Shown here: positions 1 to 8,390 of the stretch, piece after piece | Position numbering within the stretch: the stretch's first letter is position 1 | Layout: every line of letters starts with the position of its first letter | Origin: Magnetococcales bacterium | GTDB taxonomy: Bacteria > Pseudomonadota > Magnetococcia > Magnetococcales > JADFWU01 | Direction: 5' to 3' | DNA: 64,000 bases | Assembly (NCBI GenBank): GCA_015234045.1 | Contig: JADFWU010000002.1 | Location: forward strand, 1-64,000 | The notes under the pieces: generated by a model | The model's input: the letters and a program-made list of their open reading frames with translations, nothing else | Databases searched by the model: none | Told to the model about the DNA's origin: nothing | Program-made: the position numbers and the translations under genes

Positions 1-2154
1 GGGTTAGAGTGGGTTGCTAAATCGCAGACCAAAGATACAGACATCCCACACTTAGATATGGCCTCATGGGAAAGCCTCTTGCCCAGTTTAGATGTCTGGT
101 TCGATGTGCAAGATGATGAAATACATCATGTGATTCATATGCTGCCAGCATTAAGTTGGAGCGGTGGTTTGGTGGGGGTGCGACTTAGATATGAACCAGA
201 AGATATAAAAAAACTATATTTTGAGTACACAGAAGCAGTCCAAGAGGCACGTGAAGCAAAAGAAAATGCTGAAAGAAAAGCAAAGGAAAGTGCTGACTCA
301 GAGAATGCAATAGAATTTAGCGTTGAGTTATGGCCCAGCTCTTTAATCGAGTTCTTGATTAAACGGATGCGGACTCACTTTAAGATAAAAGCATACTGTC
401 TTGATCCTAATAAACAAACAGATCCAAATAATGGAATTGCAAATCCTCAACCATTGGTAGAAGGCATGCTCGCTTTAAAAGGTGATCCTCTACATGGACT
501 GATTAAAATTAAGACAATTGATGCGCAAAGAGGTTTGTCAGATCAAGATAATAGTCAAAGAGAGTCAGGAGAGTTTCAATCGAGCTCTCAAAGTGCTCAT
601 AGAGTACTTTCCTCTCAGTTTCGTGCATATTATGACAAGCATGTTGACCCAGAAAAGTCTGTGGATGCACATGACTTGCAGATATTACAAGCTGTACGAG
701 AAGCCGAAAAATCATTTGATAATAAGTTGAAAGAAAGTTTTGACACCCCCTTAAAGGGGCTTAATAATCTTGGTTATCCTGGTGTTACAAATCCATCAAT
801 CAGTATTAAAACAAAGGTCAGACCTGCAAATGCTTTGATGCATGATTCTGCTGTACAGTATCAGGTGCAAAGCAAAGGTGAGGGTGGAGGTGTTTTGCAC
901 TTGCCTGAAAGCTATAATGGGCTTGGCTATCAGAACTTGATTTTAATAGTTTTCAAATTGATTCGTTTTCGTGATGAATGGATGCAAGTTGGCAAAATTG
1001 CCCAAGAAACTAATAGAGATCAATCGGCAGGTATTGAACCGTTACACTTAGTTCTCATTGAGGAACCAGAAGCGCATCTTCATGCTCAGGTCCAACAATT
1101 ATTTATTAGGAAGGCTCACGCAATTCTGTGTGATCATCCTGATTTAAAAGAAAGCAGTCTACATACGACACAGCTGATTGTTAGTACACATTCAAGTCAT
1201 GTAGCTCATGAATGTAATTATAATGCTCTACGCTATTTTAGGCGCTCACCCGCTGTAAATAATGGTGATGTGCCTACCTCAGTAGTTATTAATCTTTCAA
1301 AAGTTTTTGAAACTGAGGATAAAACAGCTCGTTTTGTGACCAGATATCTAAGGATTACCCATAGTGATTTGTTCTTTGCAGATGGGGTCATTATGGTTGA
1401 AGGTGCATCCGAGCGTATGTTGATTCCCCACTTTATAAAAAATAATAAAGAATTATCAGGTTTGCAAAAGTGTTACATTACTCTTTTAGAGGTTGGTGGT
1501 AGCCATGGACATCGCCTTAAGAGTCTGATTAGACATCTCGGAATAACGACATTGGTGATTACTGATCTTGATGCTGGAGATTCAACCGATAGAAGTCAAA
1601 AACGGCCTATCTTAGGAGTTGGTCAAATAACTAATAATGTGACACTGAAAAGTCATTGGCATCCCAATGAAAAAACTATTGATGGGCTTATTAATTTGAG
1701 TCCTGAAGAGCGTGTAAAGCATTATGAAAATGAGCAGTTTTCAGTTGGCTTTGCGTATCAATTGCCTGTTGCCATCGATATTGGAGAAACAAAATCAAAA
1801 GTAATCCCTTATACATTTGAAGACGCCTTAGCTATGGATAACTATGAACTATTTAAAAATATGGAAGGAGGAACTGGGTTGGTAAAAAAATTTCATGATG
1901 TCATTAGAGATAATAATGAATTAGAAGAAATTGCCGAAGCAATGTTCCAACAAATTAGTAATGGTAGTAGTAACCTTAAGGCAAAGTTCGCTTTAGATCT
2001 TATATTTGATTTGTCTGATTTAGATACAGAGTTTGAAGGTACGAAGAAACTTAAAACGCCTAACTATATTATGGAGGGTCTGCTGTGGATGCAGAACCAA
2101 TTAAATGAAAAAAGGTTGGCAGCAGAAGTAATGCAAAGCAGTGAGGGAGGCTAA
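1..2154 (+). CDS. GajA-like OLD-family ATPase/TOPRIM nuclease (5' partial)
   Basis: The frame is open from the first base, so the N-terminus, including the expected Walker A, lies outside the window; 717 residues remain. Seen, numbered from the window edge: a signature-like segment YNGLGYQN, Walker B EEPEAH (354-359), H-loop STHSSH (395-400), then a TOPRIM domain with VEGASE (Glu467) and the acidic pair DLD (Asp522/Asp524). ATPase followed by TOPRIM defines OLD nucleases. The SF1 helicase immediately downstream is the class 2 OLD arrangement, i.e. Gabija GajA, a DNA-nicking enzyme in anti-phage defence. The protein exceeds the roughly 580 residues of the characterised Bacillus GajA, with a charged insert near 60-85. 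The gene is AT-rich relative to the rest of the window, suggesting transfer. It could instead belong to another OLD-helicase defence type. Confidence 0.82.
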   Translation, partial: GLEWVAKSQTKDTDIPHLDMASWESLLPSLDVWFDVQDDEIHHVIHMLPALSWSGGLVGVRLRYEPEDIKKLYFEYTEAVQEAREAKENAERKAKESADSENAIEFSVELWPSSLIEFLIKRMRTHFKIKAYCLDPNKQTDPNNGIANPQPLVEGMLALKGDPLHGLIKIKTIDAQRGLSDQDNSQRESGEFQSSSQSAHRVLSSQFRAYYDKHVDPEKSVDAHDLQILQAVREAEKSFDNKLKESFDTPLKGLNNLGYPGVTNPSISIKTKVRPANALMHDSAVQYQVQSKGEGGGVLHLPESYNGLGYQNLILIVFKLIRFRDEWMQVGKIAQETNRDQSAGIEPLHLVLIEEPEAHLHAQVQQLFIRKAHAILCDHPDLKESSLHTTQLIVSTHSSHVAHECNYNALRYFRRSPAVNNGDVPTSVVINLSKVFETEDKTARFVTRYLRITHSDLFFADGVIMVEGASERMLIPHFIKNNKELSGLQKCYITLLEVGGSHGHRLKSLIRHLGITTLVITDLDAGDSTDRSQKRPILGVGQITNNVTLKSHWHPNEKTIDGLINLSPEERVKHYENEQFSVGFAYQLPVAIDIGETKSKVIPYTFEDALAMDNYELFKNMEGGTGLVKKFHDVIRDNNELEEIAEAMFQQISNGSSNLKAKFALDLIFDLSDLDTEFEGTKKLKTPNYIMEGLLWMQNQLNEKRLAAEVMQSSEGG

Positions 2155-2158
2155 TCTA

Positions 2159-4108
2159 ATGTCTGATCAATTTATTGCTGACGATAATCATCTTGATGAT
2201 CCAGTTGATGACAAAATTATTCAATGTTTAGACATGAATGTTCCAAAAAGTTTTTTCATGTTTGCTGGTGCTGGTTCAGGAAAAACAAGGTCACTAGTCC
2301 ATGTGTTGAAAACACTTTTATTGAATGAAAATCGAGAACGACACAATAATATTGATCTGGATTATCAAAGATATTTTAGGCTTAGAAGGCAACAAATAGC
2401 TGTAATTACATATACAAATGCAGCTAGAGATGAAATTAAGCGCCGCCTTCAGGATAACCCGTTGGTTTCAGTTTCGACCATTCATAGTTTTGTCTGGATT
2501 CTTATTCAAAATCATCAATCAGATATTAAAAAGTGGTTAAGATATAAGCTGCAAGAAGATATTGATGACTTGAAATATAAGCAAAGTAGAGGAAGAGCTG
2601 GAAAAGCTGCTCGACAGAGAGACAGGAGTATAGACTCTAAGCAAAACCGTCTTAATCAATTAGATTCTATCAATAGATTTACATATAGTCCTGACCATAA
2701 TAATACGGACAAGGACGCTTTAAATCACACAGAAGTAATTCAAATTTGTGCTGATTTCATCAAAAAAAACCCATTGATGCAGAAGATATTGATTGCAAAA
2801 TTTCCAATACTGTTGGTTGATGAGAGTCAAGATACAAATAAGCATCTCATGATGGCTTTGTTATATGTGCAAGAGCATTCTGTAGGGCCTTTTTGTTTGG
2901 GGCTTATTGGTGACTCAATGCAACAAATATATCAAGATGGCGTGTTTAATTTGAACAATAAATTATTAGGGGATTGGGAGCGACCAACAAAGAAAATGAA
3001 TCATCGTAGCCAAAAACGGATTGTTGATTTAATCAATTCCATTCGAGCAGACGATGATGGGCTAGAGCAAAAGCCAAGAAGTGATCATCCAGGTGAAGGG
3101 ATCGTACGTTTATTTATTTTGCCAAATAATACGCAGAATAAAAAAGCAGCTGAAAAAAAAATCGCCATCGAAATGGCAAGCCTATCTGAAGATAGTAGCT
3201 GGTCTGAAGATGAAACAGGGTATAAAGCATTAACATTGGAACATCATATGGCAGCCAGTCGTATGGGTTTTTTAGGCATGTTTGAGCCGCTGTATCAGGT
3301 AAAACATTTAAGAACTGAACTTATCGACGGTAGTCTAACTGAGTTAGAGTTTTTTACTCATCAAGTATTGCCTTTGGTGACGGCAAGTAACAATAAAGAT
3401 GAATTTGCAGTAATGAGTGTATTACGGAAGCACTCTCCTTTGTTGGGAAAAGATAATTTTACAAACCAAAATGGAAAAGAACAAAAAATACAGCTTATCA
3501 AAGCACAATATGCTGTTATGCATTTGATGGCGCTATTTCAAGAGGATACTCCTCCAAGCTTCTTCAAGGTTCTTTGTTGTGTTGCTTCAATGGCATTATT
3601 CCCTATACCGGAAAAATTGAAGCCGTTTGCAGTCAATAATTCTGAGAAACAGGAGATAAGTGAATCATCAGATTCAATTGATGGAAAAGGATTAAGTCGT
3701 CAAGAGATTGAATTAGACGGATGGGATAAGTTATTGAAAGAACCGTTTTGTCAAATTGAGAATTATCTTGACTATGTCAGTGGCCAAGGTGAATTTGAAA
3801 CACACCAAGGTGTCAAAGGTCTTGAGTTTCCGAGAGTTATGGCCATTATTGATGATTTAGAGGAACGTGGTTTTATGTTTGATTATGAAAAACTTTTTGG
3901 AGTAAAGGAGCTGTCAGAAACAGATAAAAAAAATGAACTGGAAGGAAAAGATACAAGTGTTAATAGAACGCGTCGTTTATTTTACGTGATATGTAGCAGG
4001 GCTGAAAAGAGTTTAGCGGTTGTATGCTATACAGAAAGTCCAAGTGCAGTTAAGAATCTTGTGACAGAAAAGGGTTGGTTTGATCCTAAAGAAATTGTAA
4101 TGATGTAA
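2159..4108 (+). CDS. GajB-like UvrD/Rep-family SF1 DNA helicase
   Basis: This 649-residue SF1A helicase shows all core motifs: Walker A AGAGSGKT (36-43), motif Ia TYTNAARDE, STIHSF, Walker B DESQD (221-225), motif III GDSMQQIY, motif IV NHRSQ, motif V THQGVKGLEF (about 547) and motif VI RRLFYV (about 605). An in-frame ATG exists at 2141, but the ATG at 2159 has GGAGG 8 bases upstream and lies 4 bases after the nuclease stop, so it is preferred. Pairing with the OLD nuclease matches Gabija GajB, which is thought to act with GajA on phage DNA. It is longer than the roughly 490-residue reference GajB. A basic segment rich in Arg/Lys/Gln (about 140-170) and a charged region at 500-525 look like lineage inserts. 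Confidence 0.82.
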   Translation: MSDQFIADDNHLDDPVDDKIIQCLDMNVPKSFFMFAGAGSGKTRSLVHVLKTLLLNENRERHNNIDLDYQRYFRLRRQQIAVITYTNAARDEIKRRLQDNPLVSVSTIHSFVWILIQNHQSDIKKWLRYKLQEDIDDLKYKQSRGRAGKAARQRDRSIDSKQNRLNQLDSINRFTYSPDHNNTDKDALNHTEVIQICADFIKKNPLMQKILIAKFPILLVDESQDTNKHLMMALLYVQEHSVGPFCLGLIGDSMQQIYQDGVFNLNNKLLGDWERPTKKMNHRSQKRIVDLINSIRADDDGLEQKPRSDHPGEGIVRLFILPNNTQNKKAAEKKIAIEMASLSEDSSWSEDETGYKALTLEHHMAASRMGFLGMFEPLYQVKHLRTELIDGSLTELEFFTHQVLPLVTASNNKDEFAVMSVLRKHSPLLGKDNFTNQNGKEQKIQLIKAQYAVMHLMALFQEDTPPSFFKVLCCVASMALFPIPEKLKPFAVNNSEKQEISESSDSIDGKGLSRQEIELDGWDKLLKEPFCQIENYLDYVSGQGEFETHQGVKGLEFPRVMAIIDDLEERGFMFDYEKLFGVKELSETDKKNELEGKDTSVNRTRRLFYVICSRAEKSLAVVCYTESPSAVKNLVTEKGWFDPKEIVMM

Positions 4109-4189
4109 TTGTGATAATATATCACTACAGACCAACCATCTTGTTTTTATTATAAGGTATTATATTGCTTATAGTTTGTGTGTGTGAAA

Positions 4190-4228
4190 TTTCCTGTTGC
4201 CTCATTAGAATAGAGAGGCAACAGGAAA
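4190..4228. terminator. Perfect 14-bp hairpin between convergent genes
   Basis: The arms at 4190-4203 and 4215-4228 are exact reverse complements separated by an 11-base loop. It lies between the helicase gene (+) and ilvE (-), so it may act as a bidirectional terminator. No U-tract follows either arm, so intrinsic termination is uncertain; an mRNA 3'-end stabiliser is equally possible. The rest of 4109-4244 is AT-rich with no visible gene. Confidence 0.5.
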
Positions 4229-4244
4229 GAACTAAATTACTGAA

Positions 4245-5165
4245 TCACACAAAACTCAGCCACTTCTTGTGCGTTTCATCCGAAGTCCGGCCATGAACGA
4301 TATCAAAGTAACGGGACTGGATTTCCTTGGTGATGGGGCCGCGGCTGCCAATGCCGATAGGGCGGCCATCCAATTCGCGGATGGGGGTTACTTCTGCGGC
4401 TGTGCCGGTGAAGAACGCTTCATCGGCGATCATTACTTCATCACGGGGAAAGCGTTGTTGAATCACTTCCAGGCCCATGTCGGCGGCGATACTCATCACG
4501 GTTTGGCGGGTGATGCCGTCCAATGCGGAGTCCAACGGCGGTGTGCGTAGGCCATTGTTGCGGACGATGAACAGGTTTTCGCCGGAACCTTCGGCAACAT
4601 AGCCTTCAGTGTCCAGAAGAAGGGCTTCTTCCGCACCGCTGCGTAGCGCTTCAGTTTTGGCCAGAATGGAGTTGGGGTAGTTGCCAACCGCTTTGGCGCG
4701 GGTCATGACTACGTTGGGATGGTGTCGGGTAAAGGAAGAGGTACGCACCTTGATACCCTTTTCCATGCCTTCAGCACCCAGATATGCGCCCCACAGCCAA
4801 GCCGCAATGGTGACATGTACTTTGCACGCCGCAGGGTTTATGCCCATGCTTTCCGCGCCGTAAAACACCAGCGGGCGGATATAGCCTGATTTGAGCCCAT
4901 TCTCTCGGACAACGGCCAGACAGGCGGCGTTGATCTCATCTTGGTTGTAGGGTATATCCATGCCGAGGATATGGGCCGAACCAAACAGACGGCGCGTATG
5001 TTCCTCTAATCGGAAAATGGCTGGTCCTTGTTCGGTTTCATAGCATCGAATGCCTTCAAAAACGCCCATTCCATAATGCAGTGTATGGGTCAATACGTGG
5101 ACTTTGGCTTCACGCCAATCCACTAATTCACCATCCATCCAAATTTTTCCATCGCGGTCATGCAT
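4245..5165 (-). CDS. ilvE: Branched-chain amino acid aminotransferase
   Basis: This 306-residue class IV PLP aminotransferase catalyses the last step of leucine, isoleucine and valine synthesis and the first step of their breakdown, using glutamate/2-oxoglutarate. Seen: N-terminal HYGMGVFEGIR, the PLP-binding Lys in RAKAVGNYPNS (Lys158), and EGSGENLF. The length is typical of the family. The ATG at 5165 is preceded by GGAG at 7 bases. It lies 19 bases downstream of glnE on the same strand, so the two nitrogen-metabolism genes are probably co-transcribed. D-amino-acid aminotransferase is less likely because of the Gly-rich FEGIR and length. Confidence 0.93.
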   Translation of the reverse strand: MHDRDGKIWMDGELVDWREAKVHVLTHTLHYGMGVFEGIRCYETEQGPAIFRLEEHTRRLFGSAHILGMDIPYNQDEINAACLAVVRENGLKSGYIRPLVFYGAESMGINPAACKVHVTIAAWLWGAYLGAEGMEKGIKVRTSSFTRHHPNVVMTRAKAVGNYPNSILAKTEALRSGAEEALLLDTEGYVAEGSGENLFIVRNNGLRTPPLDSALDGITRQTVMSIAADMGLEVIQQRFPRDEVMIADEAFFTGTAAEVTPIRELDGRPIGIGSRGPITKEIQSRYFDIVHGRTSDETHKKWLSFV

Positions 5166-5184
5166 GATTATGCTCCGACTTCCG

Positions 5185-8100
5185 TTATGAATCGGACGTG
5201 ATATCCGGGTTCATAATCTCTGTATATACCTTTGAAACATTGGAAAAATGTTTACGCAATGTTTCCCTAATAGGTGACTCTTCCGACAGATTGCACAGGC
5301 GCTCCATACGTCTGTGTAATACCGGATCAGCGGCTAAACGATTTTCAGACCTGTTGTGTAGCAAACGCAGCCTGTTTTCCACAAGCCGATAGAATCGATA
5401 CGCATCATCCAGCACAGTAAACTGTGCCTTGGTCAACAGTTTTACCTGTTTAAACGCAAACAATGCCTTACCCACATTTGTCTGCACAATACGTTTGTGA
5501 GATCTGCCATAGGCGAGGATAAGATACTGTACCAAAAACTCTACGTCCACGATTCCACCGCGAGTCTGTTTGATATCGATGATGTCACCGGGCGCTTTTT
5601 TTTCCTGATGCATGCGCCTACGCATTTCATCCACCTCGACACGGACTTTTTCAGGATCGCGTTTGAAGGTGATTATCTCATTGATCTCATTTTTAATTTT
5701 ATCATAAAACCCAGGGTCAGCCACCACAACTCTGGCGCGGGTAAGGGCTTGGTGCTCCCAGTTCCAGGCATCTGAACGCTGATAATTTCTAAAAGCCTCG
5801 AAGGAGGTGACCAGTGGACCGGAATTACCGCTTGGACGCAAGCGCATATCCAATTCATAGAGACGACCAGCACGGGTTGTGGCGGTGATGCCTGTAACGA
5901 CTTTCTGGCCCAACTTGTTGAAAAAAACTGAATTTGAGATGCTGTTTTTACCATCAGTAAAGGCATTGTCGCCCTGACTGCCATGGATCATGATTAAATC
6001 GAGATCAGAGGCGTAATTCAGTTCACTGCCTCCTAATTTTCCCAACGCAATAATGCCAAATGGTGCAACCTTTGTTTCGCCATCTTCGGTGTGGCAAGGA
6101 TGACCATGACGTTTAATAAGCGTCTGTTTGGCCCAGAAAAGCACACGGGTTAGTAGAGCATCGGCAATGGATGATAGACCGGACATCGCTTCATCCAACT
6201 CGGCAATCCCGGACATTTCACGCGCACCGATACGCAGTATCTCACTATTTTTAAAATCACGCAGTGCATCCAAAAATAGTTCATCATCATCAGTCTTTTT
6301 GGTATGATGGACTAAATCATTAACCAATTCAGCTTTCTGACGATACTGGTTCAGATAGTCCCAGGAGAGAAAATTATCCATCATCTCTGGGTGGTTGATA
6401 AAATATTGGGAAAGAAAGGAAGAAGCACCAAATAGGCGCACCAATAGTGCGAGAATAGGTGGATTCTCAACCAGCGTGGCCAAATAGTTGTGACGTGATC
6501 CTATATGGACCAAAAACGCTTCCATATGACCGAGGGCCATTGTCTGATCGGGCGCTTTGAGAATCTCATGGATCACCAAGGGTGCCAGCTGGTCATACCA
6601 GTGTTGGGCTTTTTCAGAAATAGTGATCTTTCTCGGGCCTTTGCGAAGTACTTCGAGAACTCTTTGGGCTTGTTCCGGGTTTTCAAATCCTGCCTGTTTA
6701 AGAAGCATTGGACATTGCTCGGCGTTACAGCTGAGGATTTCCTCAACCAATGGGTTTGACAGCTCGCGGCTCTGACGTTCTGAACCATGGAACAGCTGAT
6801 CGTAGATGGTATGAACTTTGTCGGTTACTTTTTTTATTCTTTCAAACAGAGGCTTTGCTTCATCATAGCCCATGCGCCGTGCCAATCGCAGTTGCTTTTC
6901 GGCATCCCGTGGCAAGACGTGGGTCTGCTCCTCCCGAACAATTTGCAGACGGTGTTCCACGGTTCTCAAAAATCGGTAAGATCGGTTGAGATGAGACGCT
7001 GTTTCACGATCAATCAGGCCCAGTTTACGGAGCGTCTCTAGGGCTTCGAGTGTAGAGCGGGTTTGAAGTTGCTCATGGGTGCCCGCGTGAATCAGTTGCA
7101 GGCTTTGGGCGAAAAACTCAATCTCTCGGATGCCGCCATAACCCAATTTTACATTGTGGTGATAGTTCTCTTGAGCGGAGACTTTTTTATCCACCATGCG
7201 TTTCATATCCCGGATGGCCTGAAGTGCGGGATAGTCCAATGAACGTCGATAGATAAACGGTTTCAGAGAGGCTATAAACTGGTTGCCTAATGCAAGGTCA
7301 CCAGCTACTGGACGCGCTTTGATCATGGCGGCCCGTTCCCAAGTACGTCCCCATGATTCATAATAGATTTCAGCGGACCGGATCGAAAGGCACAGGTCAC
7401 CGGTTTCACCTTCCGGCCTCAGCCTTAAATCAAGCCGAAACGCCATACCCTCAGCGGTGCGATCCATCAACAAACGCATCAATTCACGTCCCAGTTTGCT
7501 ATAGAACGTCTTGATGTTCAGTTTGCGTTTTCCGTTGGTTTCACCTTTGTCGGAATCGTAGAGATAGATCAGATCAACGTCTGAAGAAAAGTTCAGCTCA
7601 CCACCACCCAATTTGCCCATGCCAAGAATGACAAAACGGGCCGGGCGCGGTGGTTTATCACCCGTTTGTACCATGGGCTGTCCATGTTGTTGACTCAACG
7701 TGCGGTTGAGCCAACGATACCCAGCTTCCAGACAGTCATCGGCCAGATCAGACAGCCCTTGAGTAACCGCCATAACAGGCATCTCACCAGCCAGATCCAA
7801 CATGCCTAATTGAAGATAAGCCCGTTGTTTATATACTCGGATCAGAGACATGACCTGATCCTTGTCGTCAATGATTTTCATGGATTCCAGCAAAGAGCGC
7901 CGGGCCTGATTACCATACACAGGCGTATCATCAAATATTTCAGCAAGAAACTGTGGCCAACGTTTGAGCAGATGAGACAGAAAAATACTGTTACCCAGTG
8001 CCAACGAGAGGCGGCGCTGCCATTTTTTGTCGGCAAACGCATTCCTTACCACTTCCAGAGTGGTATCGCTGTGATCTTTCGCCGCGTTGATAAAGGATTC

Positions 8101-8208
8101 CAAATGCTGGTTTGCACCTTTTGGATCAGCGGTAGTCTGAATTAATTCTGACCACTCGTTTTGCTGTTTTTTACTGATATTTAAAAGCATTGCAAGACTA
8201 TCATTCAT
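5185..8208 (-). CDS. glnE: Bifunctional glutamine synthetase adenylyltransferase/adenylyl-removing enzyme
   Basis: This 1007-residue protein adenylylates glutamine synthetase (inactivating it) and reverses the modification according to PII state. Two nucleotidyltransferase domains are visible: an N-terminal adenylyl-removase site GMGKLGGGELNFSSDVDL (196-213) and a C-terminal adenylyltransferase site ALGKLGGSELNYASDLDL (about 720-738), each with the DxD metal ligands. Length and domain order are as in the family. The start at 8208 has AGGAG about 10 bases upstream. It is transcribed divergently from the yhdP-like gene and is followed after 19 bases by ilvE. No PII gene (glnB/glnK) is in the window. 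Confidence 0.96.
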   Translation of the reverse strand: MNDSLAMLLNISKKQQNEWSELIQTTADPKGANQHLESFINAAKDHSDTTLEVVRNAFADKKWQRRLSLALGNSIFLSHLLKRWPQFLAEIFDDTPVYGNQARRSLLESMKIIDDKDQVMSLIRVYKQRAYLQLGMLDLAGEMPVMAVTQGLSDLADDCLEAGYRWLNRTLSQQHGQPMVQTGDKPPRPARFVILGMGKLGGGELNFSSDVDLIYLYDSDKGETNGKRKLNIKTFYSKLGRELMRLLMDRTAEGMAFRLDLRLRPEGETGDLCLSIRSAEIYYESWGRTWERAAMIKARPVAGDLALGNQFIASLKPFIYRRSLDYPALQAIRDMKRMVDKKVSAQENYHHNVKLGYGGIREIEFFAQSLQLIHAGTHEQLQTRSTLEALETLRKLGLIDRETASHLNRSYRFLRTVEHRLQIVREEQTHVLPRDAEKQLRLARRMGYDEAKPLFERIKKVTDKVHTIYDQLFHGSERQSRELSNPLVEEILSCNAEQCPMLLKQAGFENPEQAQRVLEVLRKGPRKITISEKAQHWYDQLAPLVIHEILKAPDQTMALGHMEAFLVHIGSRHNYLATLVENPPILALLVRLFGASSFLSQYFINHPEMMDNFLSWDYLNQYRQKAELVNDLVHHTKKTDDDELFLDALRDFKNSEILRIGAREMSGIAELDEAMSGLSSIADALLTRVLFWAKQTLIKRHGHPCHTEDGETKVAPFGIIALGKLGGSELNYASDLDLIMIHGSQGDNAFTDGKNSISNSVFFNKLGQKVVTGITATTRAGRLYELDMRLRPSGNSGPLVTSFEAFRNYQRSDAWNWEHQALTRARVVVADPGFYDKIKNEINEIITFKRDPEKVRVEVDEMRRRMHQEKKAPGDIIDIKQTRGGIVDVEFLVQYLILAYGRSHKRIVQTNVGKALFAFKQVKLLTKAQFTVLDDAYRFYRLVENRLRLLHNRSENRLAADPVLHRRMERLCNLSEESPIRETLRKHFSNVSKVYTEIMNPDITSDS

Positions 8209-8278
8209 CCGTCCAGCGCTCCTGATATAAACCTGTCATGCGACAAAAGCTTTTTTTTCGCGTAAGAGTTCGGTAACG

Positions 8279-8309
8279 TTGATACCATTCTACATGAATG
8301 GGGTATACT
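8279..8309 (+). promoter_or_regulatory. Weak sigma70-like promoter candidate for the yhdP-like gene
   Basis: TTGATA (8279-8284) and TATACT (8304-8309) are separated by 19 bases, longer than the ideal 17, about 80 bases before the yhdP-like start. It sits in the 182-base region between the divergent glnE and yhdP-like genes. Suggestive only. Confidence 0.25.
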
Positions 8310-8390
8310 TTCCTCTATCCTCCAACCATAAAACGACCCAACCGATTTTATGGAATAGTAGACCACTGTTGACGGGCTTTCCACAACCCT

